A DNA stretch of 64,000 nt from Lycium barbarum (GCF_019175385.1 NC_083348.1:43980950-44044949), one strand, 5' to 3'. Positions 11,452 to 23,161 are shown, counted from the first letter of the stretch. The notes: generated from the sequence alone by a model not told the origin. Program-made: numbers and translations.

Positions 11452-13950
11452 TGTTATATCCCGTGTTTTTGCGCATTTGAAAAATTTGGAATAATCTTGC
11501 CTTGTAAGAAATAAGGCTATGTTTTATTTTATTTAACATATGTGTGATATTCATGAAAATTTTGAAGCGGAAGTACGGAATAAGGCCAAGGGCAAAAATT
11601 GGAATTTTGGAAAATTTGTTTCGGGAATTACAAAAAATAAGATCCATAAATTAATTGGGCTCAAAATATAAAAGAAAAAAAAATGAGGCCCAATTGTATG
11701 TGGGGTGGCCGGCCATGAGGCTTGGCCCAAGCCCATGAGCTTGGTCATGTGATGAGTCATGTGATCAACTAATTAAGAGGATAATTATATACACATATTC
11801 ATCCTCTAGAACATTCAAGAGATTAAAACAAAAGAGAGAGTGAGGGCTTGAGGGGGCTGTTCGGCCGAAACCCTTGGAGAGAATTGTTTTTTTCTAGCCA
11901 TCAACTTTTAATCCAAAAATCTTACTCTTCTTGAATTCTTGTTAAGCTCAGGACGCTCTCCAACGCGGTATAATTAGTTGAGCGAGAAGACTACGTTGCG
12001 GCAAGTTGAAGTTTGAAGAAAAAGGTAAGAATTAATCCGTTTAAGTTATGTTATGAAGGCTTACGTATATTGTAGTATGTAGATATGAGTAGAAATCATG
12101 AAAATATAGAAGTTTTCATATTGGGTGTACATATATGCATATAGCCGTATATGGGTATTAATGTATAGGTGAAATGAGTTGAATTTTTGTCGTATTTTAG
12201 TTGTGGTTATTGTGGATTTTGTATTGGAGATGAAAGTTGAATGAAATTGGTTGAAGTGAAAAAAAAGGGGTGTTGGCCGTGTGGTGCATAGTGGTGGAAT
12301 GAAAATGAATTAATTTTGTTTAATATGTTAGTTGTGACCCTTATGATGTAAATGAAGGTTAAATGGGTTAAGTTGGCATGGAAATTGATTGTAGAAGGTT
12401 ATGTCATTTTAATGTGATTTTTACATAGTTATATGTAATTACGAAAGTAAGATGTTAGAATGTGAATTATTGTTATTGTTATTGATGTTGGAAGAAGACA
12501 ATGTGATTTGGTAGTTTTGTTACAATTGTGGAGGTTTTGGATAGAATATGGAATTGGCGGGAATGCTTGAATCCATGAGCATTGCTTGAAATGTTATTGA
12601 ATTATGTTTGAATGATCTTGAATTAGCAAATGAATATGGAAATGTTGATATTAGCCTGAAATTGTGAAGTTGGAATGGAAGTTGTTGAACTATGTAGAAA
12701 GGAAGAATAGTTGTGTTATAATATATTCTGTGATGATTATTGATACTCTTGGTATTGTGGTGTTGTTGTTGTTGATATTTTTGGCCGAGCAAATTCTCGG
12801 GGATGTTGAATTTATAGGGGAGGTGCTGCCGAAAAGGTATGTAAAGCTATCCCTTTCCTTCTCTTGGCATGTCCTAGGTGTCCTAGGTTTGAGTTTGAAC
12901 CTTGGGGATCATCCTATTCATAGAAATCCGAGTTTACTTTTAGCACTATTCCATTCAGTGAAATTGAATTAGAAACTTATGCTTTGTTGAAAAGAAATGT
13001 TCAAACATTCGTAACTTTCATAAACATGATCGAATCACCCCTAAGCTTCCATGGTTGATTCCATAAGGTCAAATGTCTGTACAAATTTGTACGCCGCCTC
13101 GACTTGGACCGAGGTGGGCCCACTAGCCCCGAGTCTCCTTCGTTGCCCTAATTGACTTAACTTTGTACGGTATCGGAAAGAGACTTTTACTTATGACTCT
13201 AGCTATTAAAGGATAATGTTTTGATTACTCCATGATATTCTGATTTACATTTTGAACCATGAATACGATTTCAGAAGTACTTTTGTGAGATAAATTCCGT
13301 GTGGATCAGTTGTCCTGACTAGTTTGCCTAACGGGTTGTCATATGATTATATCCAGTTTCATAAATGTTTTGATATGTAAATTGCATTAGTTTCCGCACT
13401 ACTCTGCTCGTGCCCATTATTATGATATCGTTCGCCGGTTTCCGTGCCGGTTTTGTGATCGTGCGCACTATGATATATAATCGGTAGTATGTTGTGTTAC
13501 GGTTCCCGAGACCTCGCCATAGGGCCGGGTTCCGTTTATGGAGTTATGCTGTGATATGACTTATGATATGATGTGTGTGATGATATGTTATGTTCGGGGT
13601 TGTACGGAGATTTGAAACTTTCCGGAGTATGCTGTGTTGTGGCGCCAGCGTCGGAGTGGCGACCACGTTCCTGAGCCTTATGCATGATTTCTTTTATTTG
13701 CATTATGTACATATGATTTCCGTACCGGTTTGATATACTGATTCGGTATTCTCTTTCTGTACCTTTACTACAGTTATGGTTTGGATTTCTGTACTCTATG
13801 CTTTACATACTCAGTACATCTTTCGTACTGACCCCCTTTCTTCGGGGGCTGCGTTTCATGCCCGCAGGTGCTGAGGTTCGCGACCCGCCAGTGTAGGCCA
13901 TACTTTCTGCTATTACAGAGCGCTCCTCTTGATCCGGAGCCTACATCTTG
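11452..13950 (+). repeat. 3' LTR of element 1, 3'-truncated
   Basis: It starts TGTTATATCCCG exactly like the 5' LTR and follows it until about 13950 (CCTACATCTTG). There it joins transposase-like gene sequence. The last ~430 bases of the LTR (5' copy 5860-6287) are missing. It also lacks about 126 bp present in the 5' LTR (about 4883-5008), removed between two short GAAA-containing repeats near 12833. It retains about 272 bp (13419-13690) that the 5' LTR has lost. Confidence 0.9.
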
Positions 13951-14514
13951 CATTCGACGCCGAGTTCCACACCGAGACAGTGGTGAAAAAATCTGATAGG
14001 GGGTTTGATGTCCAGCGCTACCCCTCCTCGATCCAGGTGACGGACCTACTGTGAGTTCGAGCTGACTGTGGCTGGTCCCATCTTTCAGAGATCGTCACTC
14101 CAGGTCCGAATAATGACATTCCCACTTTCGTGGAAGGATATTTGAGTGCTTACACTTATGCTTTCACGTTCAAACTTGACCCCCCGATTGGTCAGGTCAT
14201 TCTCGACATGTGCCAAACATACAACCTGTGCCTGCACAAAGCAGCCCGAATGTTTGGAGTATTGTAACTTGTCTTCATTTTCTAGCGAATAGCGTCAATG
14301 CAAAATTCACTCTGCTTCATTTAATGCGGCTATATTGCCCGCGTGTCTTCGGAGGCGGGGGTGATAAAGCTTTCCAAATGAGGAAAGCACCCTATCCTTT
14401 CCAGTATCGATGAAAATAGAGACCGAGGCTGGATAGAGCATTTTGTCAGGGTCAAGACCAAGGAGATTATCCTGGAGGGATCCATGCCATTTTCTGAGCA
14501 GTGGAACAACACCC

Positions 14515-14582
14515 GTAAGTATTGTAGGACTCTAATCTCTTTGCATGATTTTGACCGTCCGTCTAATTCTCTTTTATTTCAG
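14515..14582 (+). other. Probable spliceosomal intron in copy B
   Basis: The donor is CCC|GTAAGT. A T-rich stretch (CTTTTATTTC) precedes the acceptor TTTCAG. The flanks join coding-like text (QWNN... to AAWTPNEIDNFHDW). At 68 bases it is short but within the plant range. Confidence 0.6.
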
Positions 14583-14711
14583 CCGCTGCATGGACCCCGA
14601 ATGAAATAGACAACTTCCACGATTGGGTAGAGAGCATTATATGCTACTACCCGCATTAATTGTGTACGTGGAAAGAGCTATCTAATAATAGGTGGATTGC
14701 ACAAAATCATG

Positions 14712-14782
14712 GTAAGTAGATTTCTTATGTCTCCGTGTACTTCCTTTCATTTTTCCTTCTCTAATATTGACATTTATATCAG
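14712..14782 (+). other. Second probable intron in copy B
   Basis: The donor GTAAGT comes directly after AATCATG and the acceptor is TATATCAG. Copy A has a donor in the same context (AATCATG|GTAAGC at about 2381), so the intron position is shared by both copies. Confidence 0.6.
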
Positions 14783-15853
14783 GCTTGGGGAAAGGGTCTG
14801 TAACCCTGAGGCCCAAACCGACCAATGCCCCGACCGCACCAGGTTTAAAATTTGACCCATCGGGCTCAGCGCAGCTTATTGCTGAGGTGGAAGAGAAGAA
14901 AAAGAGAATCTCGTCTTCCAAGCCCCCGAAGTCACCTTCGGTAAAAAGAAGAAAGAACTCCAAAGGTAACGGCGGTGCATCAGGAACGCAGGGTCTGAGG
15001 GGCTTTTTGGATGATGACATTACAATAGTGAGAGTCACCTTCGGTTCCACCACCGCTGCTACCACCGAGGAAGGTCCCACTCTGGTGGATGTTCCGGCAG
15101 AAAATATTGCCGCTGACTCGACCACTCCTGTCGAAGCTGTGACCGAAGATCGTTCGGTCCCCACCGCTTATACCGCTCACTCCCTGACCCACTGGACGTC
15201 GTTATGCTTAAGGGGGAGACCGTCGTGATTTGGAACAATACTTCCCCAGAAGTAGAGCCTGCAGCCAAAAGACCCAAGCAAGCCGAACCTACTTCCTCGC
15301 CTGCTCAGCAAGAAAGTGTCCATCAGTTATTTATCAAGGCGGGGTATGTTTCTATGACTGTCGTGATGCCAGATGTATTCGGGTTTGGCTACCTTGTTAT
15401 TCCGTAGGCATTGAGGGAGTCATCTCTGTCTCCCAGGGTAACCGAAATTAGCTCGCAGTCGAAGCTCGTGGACATCTTTCTAGTCTCGAGTATCGACCCT
15501 AATAGAACAAGGTTGGCCGCCATCACCGTTCCTGAGGAAACCAGTTTTCTGTCCCGGCCTGTCGGGGTAGCCAGCTATCTTCGCCCCCTTGTGCCGGAAT
15601 CTGACAAAGAGAAAATGGGGCGAGTTTCTTAGAAGTGTTTTCTCAACGAGAGCATGCATACTGCGAACCGAGTGAACGCCCCATCTTTTAATGCAAGTTT
15701 CATTTATTTCGAATAATTCTTACTGTACGCTGATTTTTCACCCTTTTGCAGAATATAATTCTTGAGGACGAGGGCTTTGTTCGAACCATGTGGGAGATGG
15801 ATGACCTGCAGGGCCAGCTAGATACTTAGGGATATGAGACCGAGAAGTTCAGG

Positions 15854-17931
15854 TGTCACGACCCGGCTAGGGGGCCGCGACGAGCACCCGGTGCTACCCC
15901 ACCCGGGCACCTCCTCATCGTACATAACATAACATCTAGGTGAACCATAAGTCAATTCGTGCTTTTCTTATCGTTAATCATATTGATCCCATTAGACGAC
16001 CATCATCATTTAACATATCATAGGCATCTATGCCACATCATAAGTACAAGGTCGACGAGGCCAACAAAAGATATACAAAACATGGGCCAACATGGCCGAA
16101 CATCTCTACCCACATACACATGACTACGAGCCTCTAAGAGTATGACATATCACATTAGCGGGACAGGACCCAGCTATGCCCATAATTATATACACAAAAG
16201 AATGAGTACCCAAAAGATGCGGCTCCGAAAGAAATGGAGCTTTGCTATGCAATCTCTGGATAAGCAGCTATGGGTCAAGTCTGTCTCCCTGTGCACCTGC
16301 GGGCATGCCGCAGCATCCACAAACAAAAGGACGTCAGTACGAAGAATGTACTGAGTATGTAAAGCATGAGCAACATCAATAAATAAACATCATGAACAAC
16401 ATATGAGATAGCATAGGAGGAGGGAGGCAATAATATCATCGTCATAACGCTTACCTGCCTTTCGTAGGACTTTCCATTTTTCATACGTATTTGTACACCT
16501 ACGTCATCATCCGTATTCCATAATAGTGCACATACCATACTTGTGCTCATATTCCTACACATGTCCTTATTCGCATTCGTATACATAGTCTTTTCACATT
16601 CATATTCATATTATATGCATAGCCATACACTTATATACATACATAGCGTGCCCGACCTTAAGGTTTGGTGTTTCATACGTACTTAGCCAACCAAGGCTCA
16701 ATGTTATTTATACCTGGCCCTACCAAGGATTCAGGGTTATCCGTACCATCTGCAGAGGTGTGCGCGCGTTACGTAATCGTATACATGCTTTATACATAAT
16801 CATATACATATATACATCCATATACATATATTCTACCCGGCATTATAAGCTCGGGGTGTCATTATAGCCCTTCATAGGCACATGTGAATATAATAGCTCG
16901 TAGGCACCTTTAGCATCATTACTATTATCATCGTCATCACTATCATCGTCATTATTGCTACATCCCTATCTTAGGCTTACTCGTCATATGAGGGGCGTAG
17001 TACAATCGTAGTACATGTTAAGGATCGTGAGCTTATGAGCTCGGAGTGTCATTCACTTGAATACAACATACTCATATAGAGGAATTAGAAATTTGGCCAA
17101 GAACCATGCCTTATGAAAGAAGGGTTAGCCTTACATACCATTTCGTCGGACTATTCTACACTTGCACGTTCCCTTCCAATGCTAGCGTCTATACCTTAGA
17201 AGTTATAGGAATAAGCTTTGGTTGATAATACTCCTCTTTGAGAAAAACCCTAGTTTTTCTCCATTTGGATTTCTTGACTTGGATGATCCTTGATGATTCC
17301 CTTATCCTTGATTCACTTGTCTTAATGTTATTGATGGCTTATAATCCTTGAAAACTCATATAATAAATGTAGAGAGAAGTTTTAGAGAGAAGTGGTGTAA
17401 TGTTGTAATGAAATAAAACAAGTGTTGGTCCCTTTATTCCACTATACGGCTCGTCCTCCATGGGCGTATTTAACCATTTCCAGAACCAGAAGCTGGGCTG
17501 CCTTCATGGTTGTTTACGACCATGGTTTACGGGCCGTAAATAACTTTACGGTCCGTCCACCTGGTCATATTTTACCATTTCTTAACTGGGCAGAAAGTTG
17601 AAACCTTGCATGACAGTTTACGACTGCCAGTTTACTGACCGTATTGCAATTTACGGTCCGTATTTTGCGATTTACGACCACTGGGCAGTTGAAATTCTGC
17701 AACTTCCCATATTTCTTAGACTTCTCATTTTAATCACCCCCGTCCATGCACATGCATTGCTCACCTTGTATCTCATCTTAACTTAGCCAACTTCCTTGTC
17801 TCACATCGGATACTTTCAAAATCTCGCCTAAGGTCATCAAACGTCGTTTCTTGCTTATAGACATCATGCACTCATATTCATCACTAGTTCATCCACTTGC
17901 GTACCAACGGAAAATTTTCCGAGGTGTAACA
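15854..17931 (-). repeat. 3' LTR of element 2
   Basis: On the minus strand it starts TGTTACACCTCGG (at 17931) and ends CCGGGTCGTGACA (at 15854). It is 2078 bp. It contains several ACGGGCCGTA-like inverted repeats between 17519 and 17680, as the LARD LTRs do. No partner LTR is visible, because the 5' end is in the gap. Confidence 0.9.
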
Positions 17932-17967
17932 TTCTCCCCCCCTTAAGAACATTCGTCCTCGAATGTT
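17932..17967 (-). other. Polypurine tract and hairpin of element 2
   Basis: On the minus strand AACATTCGAGGACGAATGTT (17948-17967) forms a perfect 8-bp stem with an AGGA loop. CTTAAGGGGGGGAGAA then leads into the LTR. This is the same order and spacing as in element 1. Confidence 0.85.
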
Positions 17968-18137
17968 AAAGTCTTCGGGGATTCTAAAAAAAAAAAATCG
18001 CCAGAGTTTCCCCTACATTATGGCACTGCCATCCTGCCATAACAGCCCATAATATCGATGCCACACAGGGCCACTACATAATAACATAAAAATTGGCCAC
18101 ACACGCCCCAAAAGTATAAAAGGAAAACATGCATACC

Positions 18138-19790
18138 TTATGATCTCGACGTCTCATTTTGTACTTCCTCCAAGGACTGAAATAGATGTGGGTATTTGGA
18201 TCGCATACTCTCTTCTGCTTCCCACGTCATTTCCTCTCGGTTGTTGTTCCTCCATTAGACATTAACTGAGGCCACTTCTTTGTTTCTAAGTCTTCGTACT
18301 TGCCTATCTAGTATGGCAATGGGTATCTCTTCATAAGTCAATTTCTCTGTCACTTGCACATCATTCACTGGGACGATCCTAGTAGGATCTCCAACACATT
18401 TCCGAAGTATCGAAACATGAAATACTGGATGAACTGACTCCAAGTCTGGAGGTAGATTTAACTCATAGGCCACTTTGCCTATCTTGCGTACAATTTCGTA
18501 TGGCCCAATATACCGGGGACTGAGCTTTCCCTTTTTGCTAAATCTCATTACGCCCTTCATTGGCGACACTTTCAAGAATACCCAATCTTTCACTTCGAAC
18601 TCTAAGTCTCTTCGACGATTATCCGCATAGGACTTCTGACGACTTTGAGCCGCTAGCAACCGATCTTGTATGAGCTTAACTTTCTCTATTGCTTGCTGGA
18701 CCAAGTCTGGCCCTATCAACTAAGCTTCTCCGGTTTCAAACCACCCAATTGGGGATCTACACTTTCCCCCATATAGAGCTTCATACGGTGCCATTTGAAT
18801 GTTGGAATGGTAACTATTATTGTAAGCAAACTCAATGAGTGGCAAATGATCATCCCAATTTCCTCCAAAATCTAACATACATGCTCGCAACATATCCTCG
18901 AGAGTCTGAATAGTGCGTTCAGCTTGCCCATCGGTCTGTGGGTGAAATGCCGTGCTTAGGCGCACTTGGGTCCCTAGACCCTCTTGGAACGATCTCCAAA
19001 ACTTGGCTGTAAACTGGGTCCCTCTATCGGAGATAATAGATACTGGAACGCCATGGAGTTTCACTATCTCTTTAAGATAAAGCTTCGCATAATCTTCTGC
19101 CACGTAGGTCGTCCTGACCGGTAAGAAATGAGCTGACTTTGTGAGTCTATCCACATTCACCCATATGGAATCATACTTACGTCGAGAACGGGGTAACCCT
19201 GTAATGAAATCCATATTAATCACTTCCCACTTCCAAGTTGGGATTTCTATAGCTTGCAATAATCCACCCGGCTTTTGGTGTTTAATCTTCACTTGTTGGC
19301 AATTAGGACACTGAGCTACGAATTCCGCTATATCTTTCTTCATTCCATTCCACCAGTATATAGAATTAAGATCATGATACATTTTCGTCGCTCTGGGGTG
19401 AACGGAGTAACGGGAACAATAAGCTTCCCTCAATATTTGGTGACGTAGACCTACCACATCGGGAACACATAACCTGCCTCGACATCGGAGAACTCCGTCT
19501 TCCGAAATATCAAATGATGACTCCTCCTTCTGAGGGAGTGTATCTCTGTACTGCATTAGCATGGGATCCTCATATTGTCGCTCTTTTACTTCTGCTACTA
19601 GCGATGAAACTGCTGAATTCTGAATAGTAGCTCCGCTGCTACCTGAGTCTACTACTCGGACTCCTAGGCTCGCTAACTGTTGAAGCTCACGGGTCATCTC
19701 TTTCTTTTCTGGTTGTACATCACTTGGACTTCCCATGGATCTGCGGCTAAGAGTGTCTGCCACAACGTTAGCCTTTTTTGGGGTGATACA
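18138..19790 (-). pseudogene. gag-pol: Integrase and chromodomain part of element 2 (broken)
   Basis: Read from 19790 downwards: the RNase H/integrase linker ([12 protein letters not shown]), the HHCC zinc region ending CPNCQQVK, and an integrase core with VDRLTKSAHFLP, ISDRGTQFTAKFW and AERTIQTLEDML, so the D-D-E residues are present. A TAG at 18720-18722 stands where element 1 has a Lys codon. The frame continues with GPY/F and chromodomain segments to a second stop (TAA, 18255-18257) in the middle of the chromodomain. The remaining chromodomain (WRNNNREEMTWEAEESM, KYPHLF) is open to a natural-looking end at 18138. The chromodomain would direct integration toward particular chromatin in this lineage. 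Confidence 0.92.
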
Positions 19791-22497
19791 AGATATACTG
19801 AAGGCTCTTATGATCTGTATAAACATCCACATGGACACCATATAAATAATGTCGCCATATCTTTAATGCATGGACCACTGCGGCTAATTCTAAATCGTGG
19901 GTTGGATAGTTCTGTTCATGTTTCCGTAATTGTCTAGAAGCATACGCAATCACCTTACCATTTTGCATCAATACACAACCTAGCCCGATGCCTGAAGCAT
20001 CACAATAAATAACATATCCTTCCAATCCCTCTGGAAGTGTCAAAACTGGGGCTGAAGTCAATCGGTCTTTCAACTCTTGGAAACTACGCTCGCAAGCATC
20101 TGTCCATTGAAACTTAGCTGACTTTTGAGTCAACTTGGTGAGTGGCGCAGAAATAGAAGAAAAACCATCAACAAATCTTCTGTAATAGCCTGCTAAGCCC
20201 AAAAAGCTACGAACCTCCGTAGGAGTCGTAGGCCTTGGCCAAGTCTTCACGGCCTCGATATTTTGGCTATCCACTCGAATACCATCGGCTGCAACGATAT
20301 GGCCCAGAAATGATATCGAGTTCAACCAAAACTCACACTTGGAGAATTTTGCAAACAACTCTCGAGCTCGAAGAACTCCAAGGATAATTCGCAAATGATC
20401 CGCATGCTCATCCTCGGATCTAGAATACACTAAGATGTTGTCGATGAATACAATTACAAATAGATCCAGAAAAGGTCTGAATACATTGTTCATTAGGTCC
20501 ATAAACACTGCCGGGGCATTAGTTAACCCAAACGACATTACTCGAAACTCGAAATGGCCATATCTTGTTCTGAAAGCTGTCTTAGGGATATCTTTCTCTC
20601 TAACTCTTACTTGGTGATACCCGGACCTCAAATCAATCTTTGAAAACCATTTGGCACCTTGGAATTGATCAAATAAATCATCAATCCTCGGGAGGGGATA
20701 CTTGTTCTTAATCGTCACTTTATTCAATTGCCGATAATCAATGCATATTCTCAAGGAGCCATCCTTCTTCCGGACGAACAATACGGGTGCTCCCCACGGG
20801 GATGAACTAGGCCTAATGAAGCCTTTTTCAAGCAAGTATTTCAATTGCTCCTTCAACTCTTTCAACTCTGCGGGTGCCATTCTATAGGGAGGAATAGATA
20901 TGGGTTTAGTGTCTGGCAACACATCAATCGCAAAATTGATCTCTCGCTCGGGAGGAAGGCCTGGAAGCTCTTCCGGAAACACATCCGGAAATTCGTTCAC
21001 CACTGGAACTGACTGTAGAGTCGGCGACTCAGCTTCTACATCTTGAACTCGCACAAGGTGATAAATGCACCCTTTCGTGATCATCTTCCTTGCCTTTAGA
21101 TAGGAAATAAACCTACCTTTTGGTGATGCCACATTCCCTTTCCATTCTAAGACTGGTTCTCCCGGAAACTGGAAACGAACCATCTTCATTCGGCAATCAA
21201 CATTGGCATAACAAGAAGCCAACCAATCCATGCCCATAATAACGTCAAAATCTACCATTTCTAGCTCATGCAAATCAATCATGGTACGACAATCACAAAT
21301 CACAATCACACAATTCCTATATACTCGGCTAGCTATTACCGACTCACCCACGGGTGTAGACACCTCAAAAGGCTTGATAGACTCCGGCTCAATTATAAAT
21401 TGACCCGCAATATATGGAGTAATATATGATAATGTGGAGCCCGGATCAATCAAAGCATATACATCATGAGAGAATACCGATAATATACCTGTGACCACAT
21501 CAGGAGAAGACTCAAGATCTTGGCGTCCAGCCAAAGCATAAATACGGTGCTGAGAACCGCTAGTACTGGGAGCTCTGCCCCTACCTCTACCATGGCCGAC
21601 TGGCACATGTGAACCTGGCCTCATAGGGCATACAGATGCCGAAGATCCGGCTACCGACCCTGATGGCTGGGTCCTACCTCTACCATGCACTGAGGGGCAA
21701 TCACGCATAATATGGCCCGATCGACCACATGAATAGCAAACATCTGAACCCAATCGGTATTGACCCCAATGCGACTTCGCACACTGGGAACATCGTGGTA
21801 TAGATGGCCTTGACTGGCCTGAATCACCTCTAAACTGGGACCCCGAATAACTCTGACTCGACCCGGGATGAGTAGATCTATCAAGGCTCTGGCCTGAAAA
21901 CCGTGGAGGTGAACTGGTCATAGAATAGCCCGAATGTCTAGGGAACTGTTGCCTGTGTCCGCCTCTGGACTCACTTATTGGGCCCGAAGATCTGGCCCTC
22001 TTGCTATGTCCCCTATCCTGTTCACGTTCACTTCTCTGCTGCTGTAGGCTTTCCTCTAGGTTCTGAGCATGTGCCTGAATGCGTGCAATATCCATACCGT
22101 CCTGAAGGGACGCAGTCAAGCATTTGTCCATCAGATGGGGCCCTAGGCCCTCTACAAATCGGTGTACCCGGTCGCCCATATCTGCTACCATGGCCGAAGC
22201 ATACCTGGCCAAGGAGTTAAAGCGGAGACTATACTCTGTAGCACTCATGTTACCTTGCCTCAAATTCAAGAATTTATCGGCCTTAGCTCACCGAACTTCT
22301 GGAGGCATGTAATGACGGAGAAAAGCATCGACAAACTCTTGCCATACCGGCGGAGGTGCATTGACTCCCCGCGAAGCCATCCATACTGTATACCACTAGA
22401 TCGAGATATCTCTCAATCTATAGGACGCTAGCTCTACCGAATCGGTGTCTGAAGCATGTATCAACCGGAGCGTCCTTAGCATACTATCAATAAAGTC
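19768..22497 (-). pseudogene. gag-pol: Gag, protease, RT and RNase H part of element 2 (broken)
   Basis: The gag frame enters from the gap (LIHASDTDSVELASYRL). It has stops in the stretch between 22270 and 22420 and is then open for 833 codons from 22269. Order: capsid-like [15 protein letters not shown], zinc knuckle [14 protein letters not shown], protease [14 protein letters not shown] ([20 protein letters not shown]) and RNase H ([15 protein letters not shown]). The RT catalytic box reads [10 protein letters not shown]: the second aspartate is asparagine (codon at 20437-20439), so the enzyme should be inactive. The frame ends at 19768 because an extra A in an A-run (about 19774-19779) shifts it. 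About 24 codons are also missing next to QYI|LYHP when compared with element 1. Confidence 0.92.
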
Positions 22498-22997
22498 NNN
22501 NNNNNNNNNNNNNNNNNNNNNNNNNNNNNNNNNNNNNNNNNNNNNNNNNNNNNNNNNNNNNNNNNNNNNNNNNNNNNNNNNNNNNNNNNNNNNNNNNNNN
22601 NNNNNNNNNNNNNNNNNNNNNNNNNNNNNNNNNNNNNNNNNNNNNNNNNNNNNNNNNNNNNNNNNNNNNNNNNNNNNNNNNNNNNNNNNNNNNNNNNNNN
22701 NNNNNNNNNNNNNNNNNNNNNNNNNNNNNNNNNNNNNNNNNNNNNNNNNNNNNNNNNNNNNNNNNNNNNNNNNNNNNNNNNNNNNNNNNNNNNNNNNNNN
22801 NNNNNNNNNNNNNNNNNNNNNNNNNNNNNNNNNNNNNNNNNNNNNNNNNNNNNNNNNNNNNNNNNNNNNNNNNNNNNNNNNNNNNNNNNNNNNNNNNNNN
22901 NNNNNNNNNNNNNNNNNNNNNNNNNNNNNNNNNNNNNNNNNNNNNNNNNNNNNNNNNNNNNNNNNNNNNNNNNNNNNNNNNNNNNNNNNNNNNNNNN
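22498..22997. other. Assembly gap (500 N)
   Basis: Exactly 500 N are present, a conventional placeholder, so the true length is unknown. The gap hides the 5' end of element 2 and most of the 5' LTR of LARD copy 1. Confidence 0.99.
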
Positions 22998-23144
22998 TAC
23001 ATTTTCTTGATTAATTTAAATTGCATCATATAGATTATGTTGTTTTGATGCCCATGTTGACAAGCAAGCCATGAGGTTCGCTCGGACACATGCAAGCAAG
23101 GCTCGAGTGCCGTGTTACTCCCAGGCATGGTTCGGGGCGTGACA
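22998..23144 (+). repeat. End of the 5' LTR of LARD copy 1
   Basis: It begins TACATTTTCTTGATT at the gap edge and ends GGGGCGTGACA. It is nearly identical to 28019-28167. Confidence 0.9.
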
Positions 23145-23149
23145 AAGCT

Positions 23150-23161
23150 TGATATCAGAGC
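23150..23161 (+). other. Primer binding site of LARD copy 1
   Basis: TGATATCAGAGC has one mismatch to the initiator-Met tRNA complement and starts 5 bases after the LTR. Copy 2 has the perfect TGGTATCAGAGC. Confidence 0.82.

Larger units (their letters stand above)
3500..13950 (+). mobile_element. Element 1: Ty3/gypsy chromovirus (Tekay/Del-like), nested in copy B
   Basis: This is an LTR retrotransposon with a 5' LTR (3500-6287), a primer site (6292-6303), a broken gag-pol reading frame (6492-11313), a polypurine tract (11428-11450) and a 3' LTR truncated at about 13950. Domain order is gag with zinc knuckle, protease, reverse transcriptase, RNase H, integrase and chromodomain, which is the Ty3 chromovirus order. 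Long LTRs and a C-terminal chromodomain point to the Tekay/Del lineage. It sits inside the transposase-like copy B. The 5-bp flank on the left is ATCGG, but the missing 3' LTR end prevents finding its partner. Not autonomous, because pol carries seven stops and a frameshift. Confidence 0.93.
13951..15853 (+). pseudogene. Gypsy-type putative transposase gene, copy B, 3' part (decayed)
   Basis: This continues the gene begun at 3426. Coding-like segments in order: KKSDRGFDVQRYPSS near 13990, an in-frame TGA near 14049, RADCGWSHLSEIVTPGPNND, EGYLSAYTYAF near 14140, a frameshift near 14250, KFTLLHLMRLYCPRVFGG near 14305-14350, a second shift, and EGSMPFSEQWNN near 14475-14510. Likely introns are 14515-14582 (GTAAGT...TTTCAG), 14712-14782 (GTAAGT...ATCAG) and 15344-15407 (GTATGT...CGTAG). 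The exon at 14783-15228 encodes a Lys/Ser/Pro-rich basic region. The end (15750-15853) looks like the start of a coiled coil (EMDDLQGQLDT, then TAG). Element 2 cuts it at 15854. The protein function is unknown. Confidence 0.65.
15854..22497 (-). mobile_element. Element 2: Ty3/gypsy chromovirus on the minus strand, 5' end in gap
   Basis: Read on the minus strand: gag (from the gap edge), zinc knuckle, protease, RT, RNase H, integrase, chromodomain, 3' UTR hairpin, polypurine tract, 3' LTR. It is related to element 1 at protein level along the whole length, but its LTR is a different sequence, so it is another family of the same Tekay/Del-like group. It lies inside copy B of the transposase-like gene; the base pairs before its LTR end are TCAGG (15849-15853). 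The start of gag, primer site and 5' LTR are hidden by the N gap. Confidence 0.92.

Noticed and set aside
14682..15164. 160-codon open frame on the minus strand
   Set aside because: Antisense shadow of the Lys/Ser/Pro-rich exon of copy B, which has splice sites on the plus strand.
22445..23128. Long open frames on both strands across the N run
   Set aside because: They are open only because N codons are not stops. Nothing real is seen on either side.
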